From positions 64,984,694 to 65,048,693 of the forward strand of contig CM051520.1 of assembly GCA_028015205.1 (NCBI GenBank): a stretch of 64,000 bases of DNA, given 5' to 3'. Below, piece by piece: positions 21,486 through 31,805 of this stretch (position 1 is its first letter; each line of letters begins with the position of its first letter). Under the pieces are notes generated by a model. The model did no database searches, was not told the origin of the DNA, and saw only the letters and a list, made by a program, of their open reading frames with translations. The translations under genes and the position numbers were made by a program. Source of the stretch: Mytilisepta virgata (taxonomy: Eukaryota > Mollusca > Bivalvia > Mytilida > Mytilidae).

Positions 21486-23589
21486 ATTTTGGGACCCAAA
21501 TCGTGTTCTACGTAAATACGTAGTGAAGTAATTATGATATAATATTTACCTTGTGGAAATTTCACATTAAGTACAATTACAATCTGAATATAAGGTTCCA
21601 GAAATCAATACACTTATATCAATACTTAAAAACTGTGTGAGTCTTCCAAGGAAGACATGTGTCGCCTGCGTACAGGGAAACCAGGCTACATTTAACCCCC
21701 CCCCCCCCTTTTTCAAAAATGTTAATTTTTACAAAAAAAAAAAAAAAATTAAAATCTTCTAAAAATAAAATATATATGCAGACCTTTGCATTAAGGTTAA
21801 TGCAAAGAGAGAGTTTCATCAAATTCTTTTGAGCGGTTTACGAGTGGTTGAGGATAGAAGAAAAGTGTGATGACGCAAGACAACAGATAGTGATCCCTTT
21901 GTGTCGCCTATCCGTTCCTCAGGCGACACAATGATTTATTCTTTTAATTATACCTGTATCCCTGTGGCGTTTGTTGTGTTCCAGTCTCCTGACTGTTGTC
22001 TTTTCCTTGGACTTCGAATTTGTGGACTTTTCTCACTGTTTGTCGATTTGGTATTTTTTTGCCGATATTTAGTTCTATTACAACTAATATTTCAGAACAA
22101 ACCAAAAATAATTTCAGTTTAATAATTATGAAATGGCTTAAGAAAAGGTACCCGAGCAAATACTAGAATACATGTCAATTATATACCGGAAAAAATAATT
22201 TTGGCGAAAATACCTACCCGAAACAGCCATATCGAAAAACCGAGCACACCCGAACAGATACTGCTGTTTATATACAAATATCTGTGGAATTGAATAGCAC
22301 TCAAAGTTTGTGTAAATACAACTCGAAACAAATTAGGTTTTCAAAACATACCCCGAATTAATACAAAAATCATGAAAAATCCACCCAAATTTTCCTCACA
22401 TACCCGTATAGGGTTATATACGCAGTTACCTCCCCCCCCCCACTCCCCCCCCACTAAGACAGATTCTTGTTCAATTGAACCATGTACATGTATTCAAGTA
22501 TTCATTGATTACCTATGTGTCATAATACACACATGTAACATACCATACAAATTTAGTGGAAAAACTATTTTTGACTGAACTGCAATATCATTTTTATTGG
22601 ACTTGAAATAACAACATAATGGTGGAAGTCTCATAAGAGAGAGAGGAAATCATCACCAAGTATATACACACCACAGGGTTCAAATCATGTTTTTGATGGA
22701 GTCGATGCTGCCTATACCCTTTTCATATTATTTTTTGCAATATTTGTTCGATTTTTTTGTATTGTTTTCTTTTGTTAAAATCAGTTCTGGTAAATTAAAC
22801 CTGTAACAATTTACAATTATATTATTGATGTTCGTCTTGTCTAGAGACAAGTCATGCTAAACGTTGATCATGTTTGGATCTACATTGCTTATCCAGTATT
22901 TAGTTTTCTGTAATCCGATTTCTGGTAATCTTTTATTTTGTAACATTTGCATTTTATCGCTCTGAAGTTTGAATTTGATTTTACCCGGTGTCATCATCTT
23001 ACTATTCGGATTTAAAACATTTAGAAAAAAGAGAACAATTTTATACTCTCCTGTCTGATTCACTTGCCATATCAAAAATCCCACTTGTAGCTTTTTTTTT
23101 ACATATTACAATATATTCAAATCCCAGCTTTCAATATAATACATTTTATATGCATTAGAACGTCATTTTTATATTTATCCCATATTTTCTTTAGAGCATT
23201 CCTGTCGCATATCTTTTCATTTTATTGTTGAAATTCCTATAAAAATTGTAGAGAAAATCCTAGTTGTATTAGGACTGACTGACAAAGAACAGTAAAATTG
23301 TCATATACTGTCCATTTCATATTTAATAGATCGTAGAACCTGCAAATGATGTAATACTTTGACACTCTCATAAACACGTTTACGACGACTTCACAGGAAA
23401 TAAATACCTTTAGCAGTTATTAATTGTCCACATGATAGTTATTGCGAAACAGACATTCTTTAGCTAAAATAAACCCATGCAGTTCTATCATTATGTCTGA
23501 TGCATATGATGTGCAATTCTGTATTAACTTTCATCAGGCAAGTTTGTAACCAAAACTTTGTATACCAAATGACTTCACTTGAATTAAAC
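21486..23589. other. No gene seen; simple tracts and repeat scraps
   Basis: Contains poly-C followed by T at about 21698-21714, a poly-A run near 21733-21748, and C-rich tracts at 22431-22452. The piece at 21950-22060 ('ccagtctcctgactgttgtc', 'tctcactgtttgtcg') resembles a common mussel interspersed repeat. Open frames are low-complexity or unsupported. Confidence 0.45.
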
Positions 23590-23755
23590 CATCCTCCCAA
23601 GTCTGGGTTTGGTATCCACGTTCGTTCCTACAAACCCCTGACAAAACTCATTCATATTTAGCGGGTCAAACATATCGCCGCCTGTTGTGTGAGCTAAAAA
23701 ATTCTACCTACGACGCAAATAGATTCTCTTTTGAAAACCATGACTTGGGAGGATG
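23590..23755. mobile_element. MITE with CATCCTCCCAAGTC inverted ends
   Basis: The left end 'catcctcccaagtctgggtt' matches the reverse complement of the right end 'accatgacttgggaggatg', with about 14 bp perfect and more imperfect. The interior (about 135 bp) has no open frame. A clear target-site duplication could not be assigned. Confidence 0.6.
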
Positions 23756-25786
23756 ACTTCAGGACTAGATCATTTTTTAAATAGGGTATCTAATTTCAAG
23801 GTAAATTGAAAATGTCAGCATATATATATATATTGCAATAGAAAGAAGTAAAATGTAAGATGCACTTATTTAGGGAACGACTTGATGGCAGCTGTGTATA
23901 GGAAAATTCTACATGTGGAAGAGCAAATTGACAAGGTATATTTTGTTTAAACATGTTAAAGGTACGGTTTATAATATAATTTGCCAAAATGAAAACTTTT
24001 GTTTTCGGTTAGTTATTCCTTAATCACCCAACAAGAACTAAAAGGGGTCAGTTCAGCGACCTGACAACAACGTGAATTTGTAAGCTTAATTTATATATAT
24101 CATGTATATATTTAATTTATATATAGATGATCTTCTTTTCCAGAATTATTTCTGACTTCATACCTTTACTTAACGTTTTTAATCATACTTAGATTTGACA
24201 CCCCATGTACCAATTCCCTGATTTTTTTCCTTACTTGAATTTGATAGACACTGTTTTTTTTGCGTCGGAGTTATTATCGAGAGTCAGGCACACATTTCTG
24301 TTGAATTTATTGTTTTACGTTTCTTAGTTTTCTTTTACGTTTTAACTCTTGTAGGTACTCTTTCGAAATTTCCATCATTGTGTAATCAACCATTGATGAT
24401 CGAAAGACGGCAAATTTTTGGAATTCACAATGAAAGCTACTTTAGAAACAATAAACTATTATGCATTCGAATATGCAGCACTTACCCTTCACAAAACATC
24501 TCAGGTGTTGACTGGAAGAGCAATCGCCCCCCCCCCCCAAAAAAAAAAATAAAAAAAAATCAGGAATAAACAACAAAATGGATGCCAGGAAAGGTCAACA
24601 ATAACATACCAATCAATCAAGCAACCCAATTGACAGAACACCGGACAAAAATGACATAAAAGAGTGCAAAACACAAACATGAACACAACAGTTAGTCAGG
24701 ATAGTTTCCGTGATATCGAAGGTACCGGTATGCCTGATTTTTCGAATACATATTTATTAATAACTCCTAGGGATCCAATTGTACCGTCAAGTTAACCCTA
24801 GTTGGAAGTCGCAAAACAAAAGCTGTTTCAATCGTGCCATTTGTTTTTCTCCCACTTACACCTTGGCAATCCGTTTGTTTGGAAATTTTGTCACAAATGA
24901 CAAATTTAATAATACTTGTCTGATCAACATGGAAATATACCTGTGTACAGTAGGCGTTTAGTTTTATTAGTCTGCAGAACTTAATTTACCAAATTCCCGT
25001 AATCAGTGTTAATGTCAAATGTCTGGTTTCTAGCGAAGTAAAGGGGACACGTTCCACTGTTCATTACTTCGGTAATTTAATAACAATAAGTCTTTCAGTA
25101 CTGTTAAAAAATACTGGCAGTCATGTTATATATAACATTGCGAAATCTAGCTTAATTTTTAGTGTTTACAAAAACAGAATTATGCAAACAACCATTTTCC
25201 TTCATTTTGAAATAAACCCACTTTAAGTGGATACACAAGTCAGTTCCTTATTACTTTATAAAAATCCTGTTACCACAGAATGACAAGTATCTACCCTGAT
25301 GTGAAAGTTGGCAGTCTGACAGATGAAGCACACAGGATGAAACCCTGAGGTTCTAGACTTAAGTTTAAAATCGGAATGAATTACTATGTGTCTTTTTTTA
25401 AACTGCAAGCGTTTTTTTCGGGAATATTTCTCAAATGTTTCTTTGAAAATGAAAGTAAAAAGTATTACACTCCTTTTTGTTTCCAGTAGTCGTGATGAAT
25501 TGTTGCTGAAATTACGCAAATATTTTATGAGCGCTGATTTTCCAATTTCGTGTGCATTTTATTGCTTTTTGTATCATATATGACGTCATCTTAAACAAAT
25601 GATTGTTGTAAGTTCTGTTTCCGAAAGTTTGATTTATGTTACTTTTAAGACATACCTTATTGTTATTTTAAGCATACTTAATAAAATTAGTAATAAAATC
25701 TGGAGTTCTTAATCAAGAAATTAGTTGCCGACGTATATGAGACATAGAGTAGTACATAGATGACCAGCTGATTGTGAAGTTTATAA
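23756..25786. other. No gene seen; includes repeat copy at 24550-24705
   Basis: At about 24550-24705 lies 'acaacaaaatggatgccagg', 'acataccaatcaatcaagca' and 'cagaacaccggacaaaaat'. The reverse complement of this series occurs at 35010-35160, beside the Ngaro element. A C8-A run sits at 24530-24550. Overlapping opposite-strand frames at 25256-25583 are not convincing genes. Confidence 0.5.
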
Positions 25787-25867
25787 ACTCGAGATAATTA
25801 AATTTTCATTTTTAAACTGCGAGGCCTGTCCGAGCAGTTTAAAATATGAAAATTTAATTATCGAGAG
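25787..25867. repeat. Palindromic element; partial second copy at 26108-26150
   Basis: 'ctcgagataattaaattttc' with 'atttttaaactgc' pairs with 'gcagtttaaaat' and 'gaaaatttaattatcgag', leaving a GC-rich centre 'gaggcctgtccga'. The left arm and centre recur at 26108-26150 ('aactcgagataattaaattt', 'aaactgctaggcttgtccga') without a matching right arm, so the second copy is truncated. Confidence 0.7.
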
Positions 25868-26448
25868 AGGAAAATTTTCAGATGTTTCATAATTAACGCG
25901 TCAAGAATTTCAGAATCTTTTTCTCTAATGACAATGTTAAACTCCGAGAGATCTACCAAACGTTTTTAGCGGGAAATTTCACGAGCATTTAGCCAACGTG
26001 TGATGATATCAGAATTTAAAAAACGGGTCAAGGATGTATAAATGCGCACAGAATTAGGGAAATATAGATTCTACAACAATGACCAGTTGATTATGAAATT
26101 TATCAACTCGAGATAATTAAATTTTCTTTTTTAAACTGCTAGGCTTGTCCGAACGTTGTTTGGCGGGACATTTTCACGAGCCATATTTATCCAACTTACG
26201 TGTAGTGACATCGTGATATATCAAACGGATCAAGAGATGTATAAATGCGCACAGAATTTGAGAAATGTTTTTATCATATACTTAGTACTAACAAAGGAAC
26301 ATTGCATATACGATACTGAAAGAACAATTGTCAGCTGTATTTTGTACCGTGATGATATCGATATCATCATCCCTTTAACATACCCCTTAAAATGATATTG
26401 GTCACGTGACCAGAAAGATCTGTTAAAATATATGATAAAGTGTATAAA

Positions 26449-26550
26449 ACATGTCATCTCATATCACCCGTCGATCAATATCATCCCTCGGGCCAGAGGC
26501 CCTCGATCTGATATTGAAATCTCGGGGTCATCGATATGATACGGCATGTG
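26449..26550. repeat. Nested palindrome with CCTCGGGCC centre
   Basis: The outer arms 'catgtcatctcatatcaccc' and 'ggtcatcgatatgatacggc' pair imperfectly. The inner arms 'tcaatatcatccctcgggcc' and 'ggccctcgatctgatattga' pair closely around a 3-base loop. It has the form of a foldback MITE and is non-coding. Confidence 0.65.
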
Positions 26551-28062
26551 ATAAAGATTTTTCCATGTAATATTCTCTATATATCAATGGAGAGCCGAAA
26601 CAGATGTTGAATCGGTTAATGACAAAAGATAAAAAAAAGGTTTCCTTGAATCTTGGTCATTGTCCTCATCAACATTAAGTTTTTGGGTAATTACTGTAGC
26701 GATACAACTGTCTCTAAATCATGATCATGTTCATTGCTTCGTCATAAAATGACTCAGATACATTGAAGTTTTAAGATGATAAATTTTGGAATTCTGATAC
26801 CCCAGACTATGTTTTAAATATACTGAAACGTTAGTGTTGTTGTGTTTAAAGTATTACACATTTCTCATTTTTATACCACTTCTGAGCCTTTACCAGTTAT
26901 CAGAGTTATATATTCATGGGGCTTACACTAGTCTTCTAGGCTGTTTTTATATAGAACGGCTAATACGATAATTGACACGTACTGCAGAATGGTCATAACG
27001 GGATGATATTGATTCAGACTTGTTAACTACATATAAACAGTACATTTTATACTTAATCACCTCCGTCACTTTACCACATCCTTGTTTAAGGAATTAATAG
27101 GATATTATACCTTGTGCCCTCTATGATTTTGCTATCTCCAGTCATTTATTGTCCCCGATGCAACGCGTGTTGCTGGAGACATAGAAATTCCGGTGTCCGT
27201 TCGTTCTTCCGTTCGTGACATTGATTTTGCTCAATTCTATTTTTCTAGATGGATTTTAACCAGTTGAAATTTATATTGAAGGTGTAAGTAATAAACACAA
27301 GTTATAAACTTATTTCAACACAGTATGTAGGGCATGATATTCGTGTTGTTACCATACCTTCTTAATTACAATATAGATATTATTCATTTATAAAGCTTTT
27401 CGTATTGCCAATATAGGCGAGTGACACTTGGTTACTCTGTAGCAATCTTGTCGTTGTAAAGAATTACAAATGACCCGTATAAAACAAGTATTTAATCCAT
27501 TATTGAAGACCAGGTTCTATTCATTGTTTAAACTTAGCTCATTTATCTCTGATCATCAGCTTTAGGTTGTTCACATGTTATCAAAATTGAAAAAAAAATG
27601 TTTTGTGAGCTTGTTCCATTATCCTGTTGGTAATCGTGTGATCTGCTATTGAACTACTTATCGATGTAAAGGTGAAAGAACTGTAAGTGCCATGGTCTTT
27701 TTTAAAAATTATGCAACAATTCAATTACAAGACTCAATATTTAATTATTTTCCATATAATGTCACTGCTTTTATTGAGAACCGCTGACGGTTTTAAATTA
27801 AGAAAAATTTCTAATTTTCTTTAATTAGATTTCTGCGACATATGTATCAATAACTTACTTTACGTAAAATTCAGAATATTAGTTCTTGAATTAAGAAAAA
27901 ATGGATTTTATTGTAATTTGTCGGAACTTTTTGTGAACATGACATTTTTGTACCATGCGATCCTAATTGGAATAAAACTTATTTCGCTGCATGTAAATGT
28001 ATAAGTTGTATAATGGTATGTTTTTACACGCTTAAAAAAATTGTCGGTAAATTCATAGTCTT
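26551..28062. other. No gene seen
   Basis: AT-rich. Near 27152-27180 a stem-loop 'ccccgatgcaacgcgtgttg' plus 'ctggagac' is followed by a 'gtccgttcgttcttccgttc' tract, the same style of terminus as the array elements at 4649 and 8690. It may be the end of another such repeat. No open frame of note. Confidence 0.45.
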
Positions 28063-28067
28063 ATAAC

Positions 28068-28269
28068 CAGTGGCGGATCCAGAGGGGGGCGTAGAGGGTT
28101 ACGCCCCCCCCCCCCCCTTCCCCGATCGCCAAAAATATATTTTTTATCTATATATATGATGTTTTAGCATAAAATCGTCAAAAAAAATGTTGCATCGCCC
28201 CACTCGGCGTTACATTTGTCAATTCTAAATTTTACAACCCCCCTTTCATTAATCCTCGATCCGCCCCTG
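28068..28269. mobile_element. hAT-like MITE with ATAAC target duplication
   Basis: The left end is 'cagtggcggatccagagg'. The right end, read inward on the other strand, is 'caggggcggatcgagg'. 'ataac' flanks both sides (28063-28067 and 28270-28274), giving a 5-bp duplication. CAG-type ends and this length suit a hAT-related MITE. The interior holds a C-run and no gene. Confidence 0.7.
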
Positions 28270-28665
28270 ATAACTACACAGCCTTCGATCTAACTTGCTT
28301 TGACCTTGATATATGTCCAAAAAATATGAAATCTTAATTAATTGTGTTAATATGATTGTATTAACTTTTACAGTATAAGGTTAGTGGTAAACTGTGTGCA
28401 AACATGAATTTCCATTCAGATTGTTTTGGCTACCTTGGCATTTAAACTTGCTAAACATCTTTTTTGTTATTTTGTCAACCAACTCTATTACCTTTCCGTT
28501 ATGTTGAATCCTGAATCAACTTTAATACATTTTGAGCCTGACTCTTTTTCAAAACAATGGAGTCGGACTTTATTTTTAACTCCAGTTTTGACTGACAGTG
28601 TTTCCATTGAGTTCCTATATCTATCTGTAGAACACTTTTACCCATAAAACCGGTTTATCCCCACC

Positions 28666-29092
28666 ATTATCTTAGATTCTAAGGCTAAAAAAAAAAAAAC
28701 AATAGTCTTAAAACGGAATTTGTTTATTGGCGAATATAGGCCACGGCTCACAGAAAAGGGCTGCCGGCCAAAATGGCAATATGGCACGCCCAAACATTAT
28801 CATTAGCATTAACATTAACATTATCATTATCATTACTGTTCATAATCATGATTAAACATTAACATTATTGTTCATTATCATTATCATTACTGTTCATTAA
28901 CATGATTGATCATAATCATGATTAGACATTAACATTATTGTTCATTATCATTATCATTACTGTTCATTATCATTATGAAGACGATTTAACATTATGGATC
29001 TAAATTACTGGCCCTGGGAAACAGTAGCTCAGTAAACGGATAAAATCGTCCAATAAGTATAACTGTTGATGTTGTGTCGCTACCTTTTACGC
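28666..29092 (-). repeat. Ngaro split direct repeat B2 (outer 3' end)
   Basis: 427 bp. By eye it matches B1 (29525-29950) throughout except for 13 instead of 12 A in a homopolymer near 28687. It contains ATT/ATC-rich simple sequence at 28796-28990. The outer end carries the 13-bp palindrome CTTAGATTCTAAG at 28671-28683, five bases from the element edge. Confidence 0.93.
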
Positions 29093-29268
29093 AAACAAGA
29101 CGAATTCACATTGGTATATATGTAGTCTGAAGTAATTCTGTTGAGCCGTGACGAGTTCTATATCTTCTACTAGCAATAACGATACATGGAGTGATCTGAA
29201 AATATACAGCAAACAGCAGCAGTAAACTGAACACAAATTATACATTTTACAGTGGTGGGAGGGAGGGA
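29093..29268 (-). other. Unique 176-bp spacer between A2 and B2
   Basis: Not shared with the other end of the element or with any other part of the window that I can see. It is present once, between A2 and B2. It could be part of the transcript's 3' untranslated region. Confidence 0.6.
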
Positions 29269-29525
29269 TTTTAAATATTGTTCGAGTTTCTTACGGTTTT
29301 CTCCTCCGAAAGAAAAGGCGTCTGTTCTCACCAAACGACAATTCAGAAAGGGCGAGGACGTCACTTTTACGTGACCTTGTTTTGTGTGATCACGTGTGTT
29401 TCCGACGTTTCCAGAAAATCGATCAGTAATTGAATAACACAATTGTTTAAAGCGAGGTAACTCGCAATAAATATCATGACTTCACTAAGATAACCTGATT
29501 TATTCTATATTCGAATAAATCTATA
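29269..29525 (-). repeat. Ngaro split direct repeat A2
   Basis: 257 bp, apparently identical to A1 at 34734-34990. It ends flush against B1. It carries the inverted repeat GATTTATTC-7 nt-GAATAAATC at 29497-29521 and a 'gtcacttttacgtgac' hairpin near 29370. A 90-codon open frame through it is an accident and occurs identically in A1. Confidence 0.93.
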
Positions 29526-29542
29526 TTATCTTAGATTCTAAG
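29497..29542 (-). promoter_or_regulatory. B1-A2 junction, candidate recombinase core
   Basis: Within 46 bp lie the A-type inverted repeat (9-bp arms, 7-bp spacer, 29497-29521), a short AT linker, and the B-type palindrome CTTAGATTCTAAG (29530-29542). The A-type motif also sits at the A1 outer edge (34962-34986) and the B palindrome at the B2 outer edge (28671-28683). Arms of 9 bp around a 7-bp spacer resemble core sites of tyrosine recombinases. The role as recombination site is inference. Confidence 0.55.
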
Positions 29543-29950
29543 GCTAAAAAAAAAAAACAATAGTCTTAAAACGGAATTTGTTTATTGGCGAATATAGGCC
29601 ACGGCTCACAGAAAAGGGCTGCCGGCCAAAATGGCAATATGGCACGCCCAAACATTATCATTAGCATTAACATTAACATTATCATTATCATTACTGTTCA
29701 TAATCATGATTAAACATTAACATTATTGTTCATTATCATTATCATTACTGTTCATTAACATGATTGATCATAATCATGATTAGACATTAACATTATTGTT
29801 CATTATCATTATCATTACTGTTCATTATCATTATGAAGACGATTTAACATTATGGATCTAAATTACTGGCCCTGGGAAACAGTAGCTCAGTAAACGGATA
29901 AAATCGTCCAATAAGTATAACTGTTGATGTTGTGTCGCTACCTTTTACGC
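29525..29950 (-). repeat. Ngaro split direct repeat B1
   Basis: 426 bp, the internal partner of B2. It joins A2 with no gap and may share a single base with it. The ORF-side boundary is 'taccttttacgc' at 29950, after which unique sequence leads to the SGNH hydrolase. Confidence 0.93.
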
Positions 29951-30146
29951 CACATGGTCGGTTGAGAGAGGTATCGTAACCGACCACCGCCATAGAATGG
30001 GGGAAGCGACATGACATCTGCCGTGGCCGCATTCGCAAAGAACAATATAAACGAATTATATACATCAATGAATTCACTGCCCGTCAACTCTATGTAAGCT
30101 GTAACAACGTTTATATTTCTTTTTCATATACAGCATGATTTATTGT

Positions 30147-30751
30147 TTAGGACTGACAATTTTGTCCTGAGGTTATATTGTACAGTTCCGTTTGCATCCT
30201 ATACAAAAAGAAATTATTACCCATGTCTGATAAATGGACACCGTCATTAGCAAACATCTCTGATGCATTCCAGGCTAATTCTGGATATTTTATGTACCCC
30301 CCACCCGACTTGATACAAATGCAAGCACCAAAGTTATTTATTCTAGTTGCCGCTAAATTCATGGCTTTTTGATTTTTGCTGTAACGCCAAGCCGTTCTTG
30401 GCAAAATTTGAGACCATATAAGCTTTGTAGACGGCAACTTGTTAGTTAATTGTACCAATACGTTCGAAACCTGACTTCTGAATTCAATCAAATTTAACTG
30501 ACCGATGTTATTTCCACCGCAGTGGATAACTAAAAAGTCCGGAGGGGATTCGAACTGTAAGAGGTATGATATCCTCGGGACTAAATCTCCCCATTTCATA
30601 CCTCCTTTGCCTTGCCACCATACCCTACAGTTGTTTCTCTTTAAGCCAAGGTTTGGACCATCAAATGTGTTACGTGCGTAGATAAAAGCATGTTTTACTA
30701 TTGAAGAGCCGACGACCCATATGCATTTTTCATGCAAGGAACCAGAATCAC
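30147..30751 (-). CDS. SGNH-family hydrolase of the Ngaro element
   Basis: About 200 residues with the SGNH blocks in order (numbering from the TTG at 30737): block I 'VVGSSIV' (Ser 11/12), block II Gly within 'QGKGG' (residues 42-46), block III 'CGGNN' (73-77) and block V 'DGVH' (Asp165, His168). These are the catalytic or oxyanion residues of SGNH/GDSL esterases. No ATG precedes block I in this frame; the frame is open back to TGA at 30768-30770, through 'ttactag|gtgattctgg' at 30752/30751, a good splice acceptor. Translation therefore probably depends on splicing from the YR frame (see the intron entry). Similar hydrolase frames are known in some YR retrotransposons; their role is unclear. 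Confidence 0.85.
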
Positions 30752-30823
30752 CTAGTAAAATAACAGTTCAATTTAAAACCTAAATGTCTACTGAATACAT
30801 AAACACGATGCAATACTATTTAC
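30752..30823 (-). other. Candidate 72-nt intron joining YR and SGNH
   Basis: On the minus strand the YR frame ends 'catcaaa|gtaaatag', where GTAAAT is a passable donor and TAG is the YR stop. The acceptor is 'ttttactag|gtgattc'. Removing 30823-30752 deletes the stop, keeps frame (72 = 3 x 24), recreates the AGT serine codon across the junction and continues into the hydrolase. Unspliced RNA would give YR ending six residues after its catalytic tyrosine. The sequence shows the signals; actual splicing is inference. Confidence 0.6.
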
Positions 30824-31805
30824 TTTGATGTCTAATGTAGCCCTTAAACGCATCTGACCTCCATCTGCCTAATTTCATTATTTCTTCGTCGTCTAAACCC
30901 TTTTCAGAAGCGTTTGTAGCTGCCCCAATGCGAAACGAATGTGATTTGTATCTAGACGAGTCTATTCCCAACAAATGTAAAGCCTTATTTAGGATCGAGG
31001 TGAACTGATAGCGTGTTACGGGTTTACCCCCGTGGTGACAAAATAGGGGACCGTTTATTTTTGGTCTTTGTGACAAATATTCATGAAGTAATACAACTGG
31101 ACATGCTATAGTATTTGATGCTTCAATGCAAATAGTGGAACCTTTGCCTAATTGGTCGGTTTTTGTGTAGGAAAAGTGAACCACAACCGACTGTTTTCCT
31201 TTGGTATTTATTAACTGTACTTCATCATTTTTGATAATTTGGTGCCACTGTCCAATCTTGGTTTGTGTAACTTCCCCTACTCTCAGAAAACCATGAAACG
31301 CTAATGAAAAGGCAGATGCAAAAAGTGTTGTTTCGTATGTTGATGAGCATACCGAAGGAAGTTTTGAAATTATATTTGTCAACAAATCGATTGTTATTGG
31401 TAACCTAATATCTTTAGGATTGTTTAGCCTTTTCATGCCTTCAAGCATTTTACGAACTACAAAGCTTTGAGAGAAATCACCTTGCTTTAGGAATTTACAC
31501 CTGAAGTTTATTGATGCGATATAGCTGCATACTGTTTTGTAAGCTTTTCCCTGTATTGACAGAAAGGCTATATATGCCGTGATGTGTGAAACTGATGGTG
31601 GCCAAATTTTGCTGAGACCATAATCGTTACGAAATCTTTCAAAGCAGTCTAAGCCTGTTTTGTAAGTGTCTTTTGTGTTTGGTGCCATTGATGAATCGAT
31701 TAGTCTGCCAATTTCACGGCCGAGATCAGCTGGAAGAATTCTTGTGGTATGGGTCTGGGTTCCCTGTCTGCATTTTGGTCTAACTCTCTGAATCTCGCCC
31801 ACTGT
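30816..31805 (-). CDS. Tyrosine recombinase (YR) of the Ngaro element
   Basis: Phage-integrase-fold recombinase expected to integrate the circular DNA copy. Counting from the GTG at 31802: a SAM-like N-terminal DNA-binding region starts near residue 36 ('IDSSMAPNTKDTYKTG'); catalytic Arg174 is in 'HGFLRVGEVT', His288 and Arg291 in 'HSFRIGAAT', Trp314 in 'LGRWRS', and the nucleophile Tyr322 in 'GYIRHQ'. The set is complete. The frame is open from after TAA at 31806 and overlaps the RT frame by about 100 nt in the -1 phase. The first ATG is at 31688, 12 nt past the RT stop, so start by reinitiation or frameshift are both possible. The frame ends at TAG 30816-30818, inside the candidate intron. 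Confidence 0.93.
   Translation of the reverse strand, partial: TVGEIQRVRPKCRQGTQTHTTRILPADLGREIGRLIDSSMAPNTKDTYKTGLDCFERFRNDYGLSKIWPPSVSHITAYIAFLSIQGKAYKTVCSYIASINFRCKFLKQGDFSQSFVVRKMLEGMKRLNNPKDIRLPITIDLLTNIISKLPSVCSSTYETTLFASAFSLAFHGFLRVGEVTQTKIGQWHQIIKNDEVQLINTKGKQSVVVHFSYTKTDQLGKGSTICIEASNTIACPVVLLHEYLSQRPKINGPLFCHHGGKPVTRYQFTSILNKALHLLGIDSSRYKSHSFRIGAATNASEKGLDDEEIMKLGRWRSDAFKGYIRHQSK

Noticed and set aside
29170..29442. 90-codon minus-strand frame, with an identical start at 34611-34907
   Set aside because: It lies in the A repeats of the Ngaro element and has no motif; it is duplicated because the repeat is.
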